Origin: Prosopocoilus inquinatus
Taxonomy: Eukaryota > Arthropoda > Insecta > Coleoptera > Lucanidae
Length of the DNA stretch: 64,000 bases
Direction of reading: 5' to 3'
Assembly (NCBI GenBank): GCA_036172665.1
Contig: CM069876.1
Location: forward strand, 42,749,001 to 42,813,000
Part shown: piece after piece, positions 43,539 to 54,439 of the stretch
How positions within the stretch are numbered: position 1 is the first letter of the stretch
Layout: each line of letters opens with the position of its first letter
Notes under the pieces: generated by a model
What the model saw: the letters and a program-made list of their open reading frames with translations, nothing else
Database searches by the model: none
Told to the model about the DNA's origin: nothing
Position numbers and translations under genes: made by a program

Positions 43539-43858
43539 TGTTAACGATGTTTCTTCTTTCGCTTTGTCTAAATTCGGTTAAGATGACGAACTATCATTTC
43601 CGTGAAGTATTGCCGTGTTGGAAACTTGTGCGTCATTTTCAGGCCCTAAAGATGAATTCCTTGAGTAGTCATCTTCCCGGAAGTTAGCCGATGCCTCTGG
43701 TAGAAGCATCTTATATTTCATTATTGTTTCGAACATCAAACCGATCGCTTGTATTTTGTTATTCTGTTAATTTAAATAAAACGTTATTTAGTAACTTCGA
43801 CAGCTGATTATTTCGCAAATATTAACAAAAAGAAGTGAACAAATCAACGCTAAAATCA
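43539..43858 (+). repeat. 3' LTR of BEL/Pao element
   Basis: 320 bp, identical to the 5' LTR, followed by the GTGTG target copy. A 63-codon frame across its start is a by-product of LTR sequence. Confidence 0.97.
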
Positions 43859-43863
43859 GTGTG

Positions 43864-45511
43864 ACCTTGTTTTCTTTTTGTATTTTTTTTTATTATTGGT
43901 TGGGACGACGTTACTGTTTTCGATAACATTTATCTAAAAATTATTTTCGTTTATTTATTAAATTTTCTAAATAAATAATTCATGATAATCTTACAAACAG
44001 GAAATAATTACTAGAAGTGACATATCAGGCGGAAATAATATAAATTTCTTCATCAATTATTATACATACATAGAGAGTGCTTTTTGACAAAATCCTTTCA
44101 ATTTAATTGAAAATTTCACAGCAATAGCAAAAAGTAAATAATTTAATTAATTAATGTGCTAAGTAAAAATTTTATTACGTGCGTTGGTGGTATATTTATT
44201 ATTTTTTATTTTTTATTTTTGTATTTTTAATTAAATGAAGTTATTAGTTCCACGTTTGAATTCATTGTTTACGTAATGACACTATTATTTGAAAATTATT
44301 GAAGGCGTTTCTCTAATATTTTGAAACTCAAAAATTAACCTAAACTATTAAATTATTAATTGTTATGTAGCAAACGACCTTTCAGCAGCTTATTATAATT
44401 ATTTTAATGTTGTTATTAAGCACATAATGACAAAATGACTCGTGTTCTTCCGAGTGTCAAAATTCTTCCTTTTGTTTTTGTCAGCTCTCGTCGCGATGAA
44501 GAAACCAACGAGTTCGTAACTCCTGGCATTCTTCATTTTGCTGACCTTAATTTGCAATTACGTCGTTACCATCGTCGATGAAGTGTGGATTGCTCAATGG
44601 ACTATCATATCATCGAAAGAACGTCAGCCTTGAGGACCTGCGACGATGACTTGCCTTTCGATTATTTAATTGTCCGTTGTTTACGTTGCAGAAAAGGAAG
44701 TAGGTAGAATGACCATCGAACGCAAAACTGTAATTACCGAGTTCCTTAGTTTCATTATTATTTTTTTGTTGTCGTTTGGTTTCATAAACCAAACAAATCT
44801 GCGAAACGACAATTTATATTTTCAGCTCGAATGAAAGTGCTTTTCTTTTTCATACTCTTCTATCTATTACATAGGTATATCACGAGCAATTAGATGAATG
44901 CTTAGAATAAATTAGAAAAAAGCTTCCAAACGATCGAACAGATCGTAGGTATTAAGTACATTCAAATCTAGTAAAATTGATAGTGACCGATGTGGGTAGA
45001 TGGCGCCCCACGAGAGTACTATTTCGTTTCATTAAGGCGATGACTTAAAGCAGAAAACATCAAAGAACACAGGGATACGTGAGTTGAATTTAAAACAAAA
45101 TTAAAGGCCCCCCCTCTCGCTCGTTCGTCGCAGACACAAAAGTGAACATTAGTAGAATATCAAATCAACGAATCGTAATTAGAGGACAAACTAAAAAAAA
45201 TAAGAGTTACAACACAACGTACACGTATTATACATACATATACCTTGGTTGGTTTCGATCTTGCGGTCAATAACAATTACGTAATTTCATTATTATAAAT
45301 ATTTTATTGTTGTGTTGTCTATTGCCGTGTGTTGTGTAGATGCTTCTAAGAATGGGTTACGCCACTGAACAATTTAATTTATAATTATAGTTCCTGTCGT
45401 TGTTGTTATTTTTGGTGTACTGACACTCAAAATAATGAATACGCATTTATTTATTTATTTTTTTAAATTTATTTTATTTATTTATAATTTATAGTTTGTT
45501 CTTGTTTGCAG
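43864..45511. other. Non-coding DNA upstream of the membrane-protein exon
   Basis: No gene recognised. TAGATGGCGCCCCACG near 44999 is another GATGGCG-core (CTCF-like) site. A lone hAT-type terminus GGTTACGCCACTG lies near 45355. This stretch is probably 5' intron of the gene at 45512. Confidence 0.4.
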
Positions 45512-45811
45512 GTTCTTAAGAAGTATTGGAAGCTGACGTTCTGTTAGGGCAAGAAAATGACCGAACGCGAAAGAAGTTGATTTGAGTTCTTTCTGCGATG
45601 GCCGGGCGCAACTTCCGTTGTCTCGGGGCGATTCCGGGGTTGTTGTTGTTGTTGTTGGGGTGCAGTGCCGGACTAGTGAACGCTCAGGAAGAATCCGCGT
45701 GTTATTCGGGGGGTTCTATTGCGGCTGCTGTGGTGATAACCGCCCTGGTTGTTCTGTTGATCGCTGGACTTGCCTACTTTGGATGGAAGCGATACGGAAA
45801 ATACAGAAAAG
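45512..45811 (+). CDS. Single-pass membrane protein, first coding exon (unidentified)
   Basis: Exon bounded by acceptor CTTGTTTGCAG and donor AAAAG|GTATTT. Coding starts at ATG 45598 and runs 214 nt, leaving in phase 1; 86 nt of 5' UTR precede it. The 71 residues show a signal peptide (about 1-29, with the leucine run GLLLLLLG and a probable cut after VNA). A very short exposed segment (QEESACYSGG) with one cysteine follows. The transmembrane helix spans about 39-61 (SIAAAVVITALVVLLIAGLAYF) and a basic stop-transfer KRYGKYRKG follows it. The function should therefore lie in the cytoplasmic part encoded by later exons. I found none up to 64 kb, so the next intron may exceed 18 kb. I do not recognise the family. 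The overlapping frame from 45582 is a shadow. Confidence 0.75.
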
Positions 45812-46124
45812 GTATTTATTAAAGATTTGTTTTAAAATTTGCCTCGGAATTTTTTAAGCTTTTGTTTTTGTTAGAATCTTAAAACCGACAAGAGGAATAT
45901 TGCTAAGACCATTCTAAAAAAATCCTTTCAAAAAATAATTAATAAATTTTATACCTAACAAGTAGTAATGAGTTTTCATTTCAAGAGTTAAAATAGTTTT
46001 TAATAAAAACAAGTGCAAAAGCAATTGATAAAGTAAAAATTAAAATCAAATAATAGTGAACTTCATCGTAAAATCGTCTTGAAAGCAATGAATATCAAGA
46101 CGGTCATATTTCTAAACAAATATA
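45812..46124 (+). other. Start of a long intron
   Basis: AT-rich intron sequence after the donor at 45812; nothing else seen. Confidence 0.45.
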
Positions 46125-46360
46125 CAGGGTGAATGTGATACTTGTTCAGAGATCGAAACACGTAGAAAATCCCAGTTGAAAGTTGTTTCGAAACTGTTTT
46201 GAGAACCTCTGGCCACCACTGACCAGTTGAAAATTTTTCCAAAAGTGTTTCAGAACCATTGGCCAGTGGTTCTGAAACAGTTTCGGAAAAATTTGCAGCT
46301 ACGATTTTCTCGAAAACTATTGCATTTATTATTTGTTAACGATTTATTAAAGTCACCGTG
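46125..46360. mobile_element. TA-flanked MITE, 236 bp
   Basis: Ends CAGGGTGAATGTGATAC and, inverted, CACGGTGACTTTAATAA with TA outside. The centre has the inverted pair TGTTTCAGAACCATTGGCC and GGCCAGTGGTTCTGAAACA. Confidence 0.6.
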
Positions 46361-46503
46361 TACTATAATAATAAATCTAAATTAAAATAAAAGGTGAAAA
46401 TGCAGGAAAATTAGGTGAATGGAGTTAATTCAAATGAGAAACAAAATTCATGTTGTAATGTCGATCGTACGGACAAATAAATTATTATAATCATTACAGT
46501 TAA

Positions 46504-46678
46504 CAGAAAGATATAAAACAAATAAAAACACTTTAGAAAACTAGCTAAAATGTAAATTTATTACCTTATTTTACGTTTCGCAAATTTAATTATTTGTTTT
46601 GCGAAACGTAAGTAAGGTAACAAATTCACATTTTTAGCTCATTTTCTAAAGTGTTTTTATTTGTTTCATTTCTTTCTG
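46504..46678. mobile_element. Long hairpin MITE, ~80-bp arms
   Basis: Starts CAGAAAGATATAAAACAAAT and ends ATTTGTTTCATTTCTTTCTG. The arms match almost throughout (CACTTTAGAAAA, AGCTAAAATGT, TTACCTTA, TTACGTTTCGCAAA). No clear target duplication. If transcribed it would form a long double-stranded RNA hairpin. Confidence 0.8.
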
Positions 46679-47169
46679 CAATTCTCACGAGCAAGATCTA
46701 TACGAAAATTATAGTTTTAACCACAAAGGAAATAGATTTTTTACGTAAGAAAATAATTAGTTACATTTCAAAGCAGAACAAAAGCGGATTGTATAAAAAA
46801 AAACACTATATCAAAAAATAAATAAAATGAAAAATGTATTAAATGATGAAAGAATCAGTTTGCTACCTACATAATAAGTCATCCCATGCAATCAAAAACG
46901 GTTATTAAAGTTATTAAAAGGAAAGACTCCTTTCGCAGTTTTTACCGTTCTCTTCTTATTTCTAAAGTATGTTAAATACGTGCAATTATAATGTCAGAGT
47001 CATCTATGTAAATTTGTCCAACTGCAATTTTTTTACCTTTATTTTATCATTTAATTTTCTATTTTGTTGTTCGTTGTTTCTGTTATCTTCCGTTTTTTTC
47101 CTTTTCATTTTTATTCTGTTTTCTTTTTTCATTCGCTCTAGTAGTTATTATATGCGTCGCATTTTTGTC
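46679..47169. other. Non-coding, nothing recognised
   Basis: AT-rich sequence; no element ends. Confidence 0.3.
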
Positions 47170-49575
47170 ACTCAAGAAAATAAATTCATCCATAAATCCA
47201 TCAACAAATCCATCCACAAATTTATCAACAAATCCATCTACAAATCTATCCACAAATCCATCCATAAATCCATTTACAAATCAATCCGCAAATCTATCCA
47301 CAAAAACATCCATAAATCCATCAACATATTCATCCACAAATACATCCATATATCCATCCATTCATCCATAAATTCTTCTACAAATCCATTCCTAAATTTA
47401 TCCATAAATCCGTCCACAAATCTATCCACAAATCCATCCATAAATCCATCTACAAATCAATTCGCAAATCTATCCACAAAAACATCCATAAATCCATCAA
47501 CATATTCTTCCACAAATACATCCATATATCCATCCATTCATCCATAAATTCATCTACAAATCCATCAACAAATCCATTCATATATCCATCTTATAATCCA
47601 TCCAGAAATCCATCCATAAATTCATTCACAAATCCTTCCGCAAAATTATACACAAATCCATCCACAAATCAATGTTCAAATCCATTCACAAATTCTTCAG
47701 CAAAACCATACACAAATCCGTCCACAAATCAATCTACAAATCCATTCACAAATCCGTTCACAAATCCATACACAAATACATATATCCACAAAAGAATCCA
47801 TAAAACCTAGAAATTCAACAGTAAATCCATACATAAATTTATAAATCCGTCTATCTATCCATAAATCCATCAAAAAATCCATCCACAATACCTTCTACAA
47901 AAGCATTCATAAATCCATCCACACCAATTCGTCGATACATCCATCCATAAATTCATAAACCCATCAATAAATCCATCCACAATTTTTTTGTTGTTTTTCT
48001 TGTTTGTCGTAACATTTTTGTGATTATCCTTTTTTTTATAATTATCTATTCCACACAAGCAATTTGCAAGAAAATCTAGTTTTCTCTTGGTAATTCATAA
48101 ATTAATCTGCAAATTCAACCACAATACCATATACAAAAAGATCCATAAATCCAACCATAAATCAAAAAATCCATCCACAATTTTTTCTTTGTTTTTCTTT
48201 CTTGTTTTGTTTGCCACATTTTTGTACTTATTTTTTTTTTTTAATTTTCTATTCCTCATGAACAATTTTCAAAAAAAATCTAGCTTTCTAATTGTGGTAA
48301 TTCATAAATCCATCTACAGATTCATCCATAAATCCATCAAGAAATCCATCCACATAAGTATCCATAAATCCATCCATGAGTCCATCCACAAATTCATCCA
48401 TCCACCATACCATCCACAAATCCATCCACCAAACTATCCACAAATTCATCAATTCCATTCATATATTCATAAAATCATCAACAAATCTATCCACAATTCT
48501 TTCGTTGCTTTTCTTGTTCTTTTTGCGACATTTTTATGCTTATACCATTTTTTAATTTTCTCTTCCACATGAAAAATTTTCAGAAAAATATTAAGTTTTC
48601 TGATTTTGGTAATTCATAAATTCATCCACAAATCCATCCACAAATACATCCAAAAAAGCATCCATAAAACAATGCGTAAATCCATCTACAAATTCAACCA
48701 TAAATCCATCTGTAAATTCATAAATCTATCTACAAATCCGTACATAAATCTATCAACAAAAGCATCTATAAATCTATCCACAAATTCATCAACATTTCAT
48801 TCATAAATCCATCGACAAATCCATCCAAAAGTTTTTCGTTGTTTTTCTTTCTTGTTTTGTTTGCCACATTTTTATGCTTAATATTTTTTAAATTTTCTAT
48901 TCTCGTGAACAATTTTCAAAAAAATCTAGGTTTCTAATTTTGGTAGTTCATAAATCCATCTACAAATTCATCCATAAATCCATCAACAAATCCATCCCTG
49001 AAAGCATCCATAAATGAATCCATCCACAAATTCATTCATAAATCCATCAACAAATCCATCCATGAAAGCATCCACAAATCCATCCATGAATCAATCCACA
49101 AATTCATCCATAAATGCATCGATAAATCCTTTCACAAATCCATCCACAAATTCATCGACAATTCCATTCATATATTCATAAATCAATCAGCAAATCTATT
49201 CAACATTTTTTCGGTGTTTTTCTTGTTCTCTTTCCCACAACAGTCTTGTGCTTATCCCATTTTTTAATTTTCTCTTCCACATGAACAATTTTCAGAAAAA
49301 TATCAAGGTTTCTAATTTTGGTAATTCATAAATCTATCCGCCATGCCATCCACAAAAGCATCTATAAATCTATCCATGAATCCATCCACAAATTCATCCA
49401 TAAATACATCAACAATCCATCCACACATTCATCAACAAATTCGTCCAGAAATCCATCCACAATTTTTTTGTTGATTCTCTTGTTTTGTTTGCTTCAACAT
49501 TTTTGTGCTTATACCTTTCTTTTTTTTAATTTTTGTTCCACGCGGACAATTTGCTAAAAAAATACGTTTTTTTTT
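47170..49575. repeat. Higher-order ATCCATCCACAA repeat with ~120-bp spacers
   Basis: Six blocks of a degenerate 12-bp unit (AAATCCATCCAT / AAATCCATCCAC), the first about 800 bp and the others about 90-250 bp. They are separated by a conserved spacer. Spacers start near 47979, 48176, 48493, 48826, 49203 and 49462. Each runs CCACAATTTTTT, TTGTTTTTCTT, CACATTTTTGTGCTTAT, TTTAATTTTCT, CATGAACAATTTTCA, TCTAATTTTGGTAATTCATA. Ile-His-Lys-rich frames come from the 12-mer. Confidence 0.92.
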
Positions 49576-49836
49576 TGTTTTGGTTATTCTGGACAATTAC
49601 TTTATTTCTTCTGAGGAAGAAAATACAAAATATCTTTTACAATAAAATTAAACAACTTTCTGTTTCAAGTAATACAGTCACGTTTTTCCTTTCGGTGGGA
49701 GGGTGAGGGGGGGCGAATATTTTAATACGTCCGTAACTGCTTGAACGGTCAGGTATTTTCTGTTTTCTTTTTTTTCCCCCCTTTTAAATTATCTAATGTT
49801 TATATTTATATATCGCAAGGTGAACCTAGTCATGCC
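49576..49836. other. Flank of the repeat with a G-rich tract
   Basis: No gene. The tract GGGAGGGTGAGGGGGGG at 49697-49713 fits a G-quadruplex pattern on the plus strand. Confidence 0.5.
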
Positions 49837-50400
49837 GAGAACACACTTGACATTTATTGGCCGGTGACTTTATCATAAAACGCCGACATTTTTACACGGC
49901 CAATACAAGTATAATTAAGCGTTACAACATTTTATATTGTGGTTAGGCGTGTTTCGGAATTTCTGTCCGGCCGGCGCGGCGTTTCGCGTTCCACATCTCG
50001 GCTTTCCGTTTCTGTTTCTGTCCTGTCCGCTTCAGGATTGTGAGGGGAGTCCCCGTGATCGAATTGAACGCGGCTGGCAAAAAAATAAAATAAATCTCGC
50101 GCGAGTTTTTCTTTTGTTTACCGACCGAGCAATAATTACCCAGGCCGGTACACCTTGTACTAAATATCCTTATTTCATAATTAGACCGCACAAACTCTTG
50201 TTAACGTGTTGTTTGTTGCTCCGTGTTTGCCGGCGTTGCGAGAACTAATCGCTGATACGTGTTTATTTTTACCTGTTGGTGTGTACTTTGAAGTGACGCA
50301 ATAAACATTTTAGAACGTAATAATAAAAAAGGTAAACTTTAACATCGTTAGTTTTTACAAGACGTTGCGTTTTAACAATCTGTTTAAAAAAAAAATACCA
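49837..50400. other. GC-richer low-copy patch
   Basis: Contains CCGGCCGGCGCGGCG near 49968 and other CpG-rich words, unlike the repeats around it. Could be a regulatory element or an unrecognised exon. The frames across it match nothing I know. Confidence 0.3.
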
Positions 50401-50409
50401 TGTTGACTA

Positions 50410-51150
50410 CGGTCCGATTAGTTACAAAACTGGAGCCTTATTGGTTCGATCGATTCTTTCGACTTCAGTTCGTGTGCTGAGCAAAACTGATTCATTGGGT
50501 TTTAAAACTGATTTTGTATTTAGACCTCGGTTCGGGCGATGAGAAAACGATTTCATTGGATCAAATAGTATATCGGAATTTCTACATGCATACAAACCTT
50601 GACCCCTTATTGGTTCAGTTACGGATCGATTCTTTCGACCTCAGTCCGTGTCGTGGGCAAAACCGATTAATTGTGTTTTAAAACTGAATATGTATTTAGA
50701 CCTCGGTTCGGGCGATGATAAAACGATTTCATTGGATCAAATACTACATCGGAATTTCTACATCGGGTACGTGCATACAAACCTGGACCCCTTATTGGTT
50801 CAAGTTACAGATCGATTCTTTCGACCTCAGTCCGTGTGCTGGGCAAAACCGATTAATTAGGGCTTAAAACTGAATATGTATTTAAACCTCGGTTCGAGTG
50901 ATGATAAAACGATTTCATTGGATCAAATACTACATTGGAATTTCTACATTGCGTACGTCTATACAAACCTAGACCCTTATTGGTTCAGTTACGGATCGAT
51001 TCTTTCGACCTCAGTCCGTGTGCTGGGCAAAACCGATTAATTAGTTTTTAAAATTGAATGTGTATTTAAACCTCGGTTCGGGTGATGATAAAACGATTTC
51101 ATTGGATCAAAATACCACATCGGAATTTCCACATTGCATACGTACCTACG
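50410..51150. repeat. ~180-bp tandem repeat, four units
   Basis: CCTCGGTTCGRG appears at 50525, 50701, 50887 and 51071. Units share GATAAAACGATTTCATTGGA, TATTGGTTCAGTTACGGATC, GATTCTTTCGACCTCAGTCC and GTGCTGGGCAAAACCGATTA. Units are about 90% alike, so the array is fairly young. Confidence 0.95.
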
Positions 51151-51531
51151 ACATTTTCTGGCTTACGCGCTTAACGGTGTCGCCGAGGCTAAATTCCCGT
51201 TGTTTGGTTAAATCTGCATTTTTGCTCGAAGTTGCAAGCAACACTTACATTTAACGGCGATCAATATCATTCCTGCGATGGGAAATCAGATGCGCGATTG
51301 ATGATGGAAGAAGACGTTCCCACAATTTGCATACGCTTAGGTCCGGTTTTTCCGCCACAGTTTAACTTTTAGCTACGTTTTATTCCTAAGGAAACAATTG
51401 TCCTTACAATTGTTATGTTACGAGGTTTATGGTTATCTCACAGTAAAAAAAAACGCGATCGCCTTTTAACTGCCTGTAGTAACTAAATCCTTATTGCAAT
51501 AAAATCTAAATTAAAAATTTCCTGCCCGTTC
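51151..51531. other. Non-coding, possible element end
   Basis: TTAGGTCCGGTTTTTCCGCC near 51338 resembles the Harbinger-like end at 17638. No partner found. Confidence 0.3.
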
Positions 51532-52440
51532 AATTTTTCCATTTTTTTCCAGTTTTTGTTCTTTGCCTCAATTAATCTTTTTCTTAATTTTTTTGTGGGA
51601 TTCACTCTCGTCTTAATGGGAATCCGCCAGAGATCTTCACCCCTAGACGTTACACACGAGAATTCACACTGTCACGTTTGAAAAATTCTAACGAGGGGAT
51701 TTCATGTTGACAATTGCAATTCAAGTTGTTGAACTTACAACACTGCACCACCAACTTATATTTCATTCAAAACAATCAACGCGCTTGCTCATTAGTTATG
51801 TTGTTTCAACGAAACGCCGACAGTTTTGATACATCGACTTTTGGATCCGAACTTTTATAGAAAATGCACTTTGTCCCGTCCTGTAAGGATAGTTTAGAGA
51901 GGGAAATTTGTAATAAATTCATTCATTGTTATAATCATTATTAGTGAGTGGTTGTTCATTCAATGTTTCCATTTTTCAGTTTTCTGAAGTTTCTGTTTTT
52001 TACCTCAATTCATCATTTTCTTAATTATTTTTTTTTAACTAATTGGGATTCACCCACGTCTTAATGGAAATCATCCAGAGATCTTCACCCCTAGATGTTA
52101 CACCGCGAGAATTCACACTGTCACGTTTGAAAAATTTTAACGAGGAGATCTCATGCTGACAATTGAAATTCAAGTTGTTGAACTTACTTACAATACTACA
52201 TACTGCACCACCACCACTGCACTCATATTTCATTCAAAACAATCAACGCGCTCGCACATTAATTACGTTGTTTCAACGAGACGATGACAGTTTTGATACA
52301 TTGACTTTTGGACCCGAACTTTTCTAGAACGTGCACTTTATTCCGTCCTGTACGGATAGTAACCAATTCATTCATTGTTAAATCATTATTAGAGAGTGGT
52401 TATTCCTTTTATTATTCATTCGGTTAGTTAACCATCAGTG
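51532..52440. repeat. Tandem duplication, ~430-bp unit
   Basis: Two long copies. Shared landmarks include CCAGAGATCTTCACCCCTAG (51628, 52073), GAGAATTCACACTGTCACGT, TTCATTCAAAACAATCAACG and TTCATTCATTGTTA. About 85-90% identical in my reading. Confidence 0.9.
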
Positions 52441-52869
52441 ATTAGTAGAAATGAGTACGTTGCAGTGAGTCAGTAAATCGGTGATTGTTGGCCTCGGATG
52501 AAGAGACAAAGAATATTTATGGTTTAAAATAAACCTTGATTGATTATATTTATGTTTGGTTTAATTATTTTATCCCAAACGAGTGTCTCCTATGATGTAA
52601 CGTAAAACCGAGTTTCTCTACAATTTAACACGTAATTAATTATGTTTCCGGACTTAACATGCTGCACGTTATGCTCGATTAGTTTAGTGTGAAGACTATT
52701 ATTTATTTATTTTGACTTGGTGGAGGCCCGTCTATATCGTGACATGGTGGAGGCCATTTCTTATATATCGTGACAATACAAAATGAAGTTTATAGTTCAA
52801 AATAAACTGAAAACGAAAGAGTCCTTTGGTTTACAAATATGTATTAATGGATAAAAAGAAGTTACCGTA
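52441..52869. other. Non-coding, short direct repeat
   Basis: GACTTGGTGGAGGCCCGTCT and GACATGGTGGAGGCCATTTC near 52714-52760 repeat about 27 bp apart, each followed by ATATCGTGACA. No gene. Confidence 0.5.
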
Positions 52870-53863
52870 ACTAGAATTCCGGAATGCGTCGGAATTTTTG
52901 AAGTTTAGTAGAAAAAACAACAAACGTAAAATCATGAAAAAAATTTAAATAAAATAAAATAAATGTTGTAATAATTGAAGTTAGAAATGTGAAATTCAGA
53001 AGAACGTAAACAAAAGACACATTACTCCATAGAACTGTATAATAGTTTAGTAAAAGAGAAAAAGGAATTGAAAAATTCAAATGAAAAAGAAAAAATAGCA
53101 AGCGTATTGCCTAAGGCAATTAAACACATTTTAAATTTATGGAAATTTGAGAAACAAATAAACAAAAGATAGATAGATTTTATAATATTTTAATTAACGA
53201 CAAAAAAAAATAAAATTAAAAAACAGACAAGTTACACAAAAGTGATGTTACGGAAAGTTACGGAATTATGGGGATTTAGTGGAAAAAAAAACGAAAAGAC
53301 AATCGACTAACTAACTGTAGGTAAATTTAACAAAGAAAAAATTCACGAAAAAAATAAACAAAAATAAACAATGAAAATCATGAACAAATTAAAGACACGG
53401 CGACTTGGGCACTTAATAGAAAATGAATTCAAAACAAACGTTAGACCGATGGCAGAAACAAAAGACAATCGATTTTGTAAACTTCACAGTGTAAATATTT
53501 GAAGAAAAAGGAAACTGACAAAAGACGTTCGAATTTTCTTTTTTCTCTAATTTTGCTTGTATTTGCTTTCGTAATACCCGATTTGATTTGATTTCTAGAA
53601 GAATTTAAATTAGTAAATTGTATAAAACAAAACAAACACAGGCAAGATCACAAATTGTTTAAAAAAAAAAAGGTAAATATGTTCTACATTTCCAAAACTG
53701 TCAGAAGTTTGTTTACCAATTTAACGCTAAGAGAGGTGAAAATTAATTATTTCCAATTTTTCTATTTTTTTTTCTAATCAAAAGTTCTTAATATTCCACA
53801 ATTCAAAATGATTTTAAGAATACACCTGTAATACGATCTAAAGTGCAGCATTCTCCAGTAAGT
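52870..53863. other. A-rich non-coding DNA
   Basis: Long A-rich phrases (GAAAAAGAAAAAATAG, ACAAAAAAAAATAAAA) with no clear unit. Frames on the minus strand are Phe-rich artefacts. Confidence 0.4.
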
Positions 53864-53997
53864 TCAAACAACTTGGGTGTCACTTGTCAGCACGGAATTC
53901 CCTCTATTAAAACGTTAATTTTAATAATCTTCAAACAACTTGGGTGTCACTTGTCAGCATGGAATTCCCTCTATTAAAACGTTAATTTTAATAACCT
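53864..53997. repeat. 67-bp tandem duplication
   Basis: TCAAACAACTTGGGTGTCAC begins at 53864 and at 53931. The two copies differ at only about two positions, so the event is recent. Confidence 0.97.
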
Positions 53998-54275
53998 ACG
54001 AACTAAGCAGACGTCGGTAATTCGTGCTAGACAATTTCCGCGGCGGTTAAGCCTGTGTCGATGACCGTACTTGTGAAATGCTAACTAAACAATTTTGTCA
54101 ACTAAACCTAAAAACACGCGCATTAAATTCTGGGTAACTTCAAAAATAGAAAATAACCTAATTTAGATAATAGTTTGTCAAACTGAGGAGTTACATAACA
54201 GTCAGCTACAGAAGGACCGACCGAAAACAGAATCCTTTCTAAAGCTTGTTGTGAGTCGGCTTAGGTTACAGTTAG
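53998..54275. other. Low-copy flank
   Basis: No gene or repeat recognised. Confidence 0.3.
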
Positions 54276-54276
54276 G

Positions 54277-54335
54277 CTCTTAAGCATCCTCTGGATAGCT
54301 ATTTCGGCTCCTAATTGGGGCCTCATCGGAAGAAG
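54277..54335 (-). ncRNA. Hammerhead-ribozyme-like motif, core mutated
   Basis: Minus strand, 5' to 3': stem I strand CUUCUU, core CCGAUGA (consensus CUGANGA, one change), stem II GGCCCC-AAUUA-GGAGCC with one mismatch, then GAAA. Stem III is (U)AGCUAUCC-AGA-GGAUGCU, with AGC and AUCC pairing to GCU and GGAU around a bulged U. Next is a CUU triplet that fits NUH, and the other stem I strand AAGAG. All three stems can form. The C for U at the second core position would be expected to abolish or greatly reduce cleavage. It shares its layout with the motif at 56865-56920. Confidence 0.45.
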
Positions 54336-54439
54336 AGTAGTTTGAGAAACTCCTCTGGAAACCGCACGACAGTTGCTAGAATCTATTTTATTTTCCAAAT
54401 GAGTTAAAGCAAAAAAGAGTAAAAAACTCAAAATTAATT

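Larger units (their letters stand above)
37708..43858 (+). mobile_element. Complete BEL/Pao LTR retrotransposon
   Basis: 6151 bp with identical 320-bp LTRs (37708-38027, 43539-43858), TG...CA ends and a 5-bp target duplication GTGTG (37703-37707, 43859-43863). It has a primer-binding site for tRNA-Tyr, one uninterrupted gag-pol frame and a polypurine tract. Domain order (protease, RT, RNase H, integrase, DUF5641) is that of BEL/Pao. No envelope gene is present. Identical LTRs mean insertion was recent and the copy may be active. Confidence 0.97.

Noticed and set aside
43496..43687. Small frame over the polypurine tract and 3' LTR
   Set aside because: Non-coding end of the BEL/Pao element; the element has no envelope gene.
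46969..48806. Long Ile-His-Lys-Ser-rich frames
   Set aside because: Translations of the ATCCATCCACAA repeat, open by chance because the unit lacks stops in these frames.
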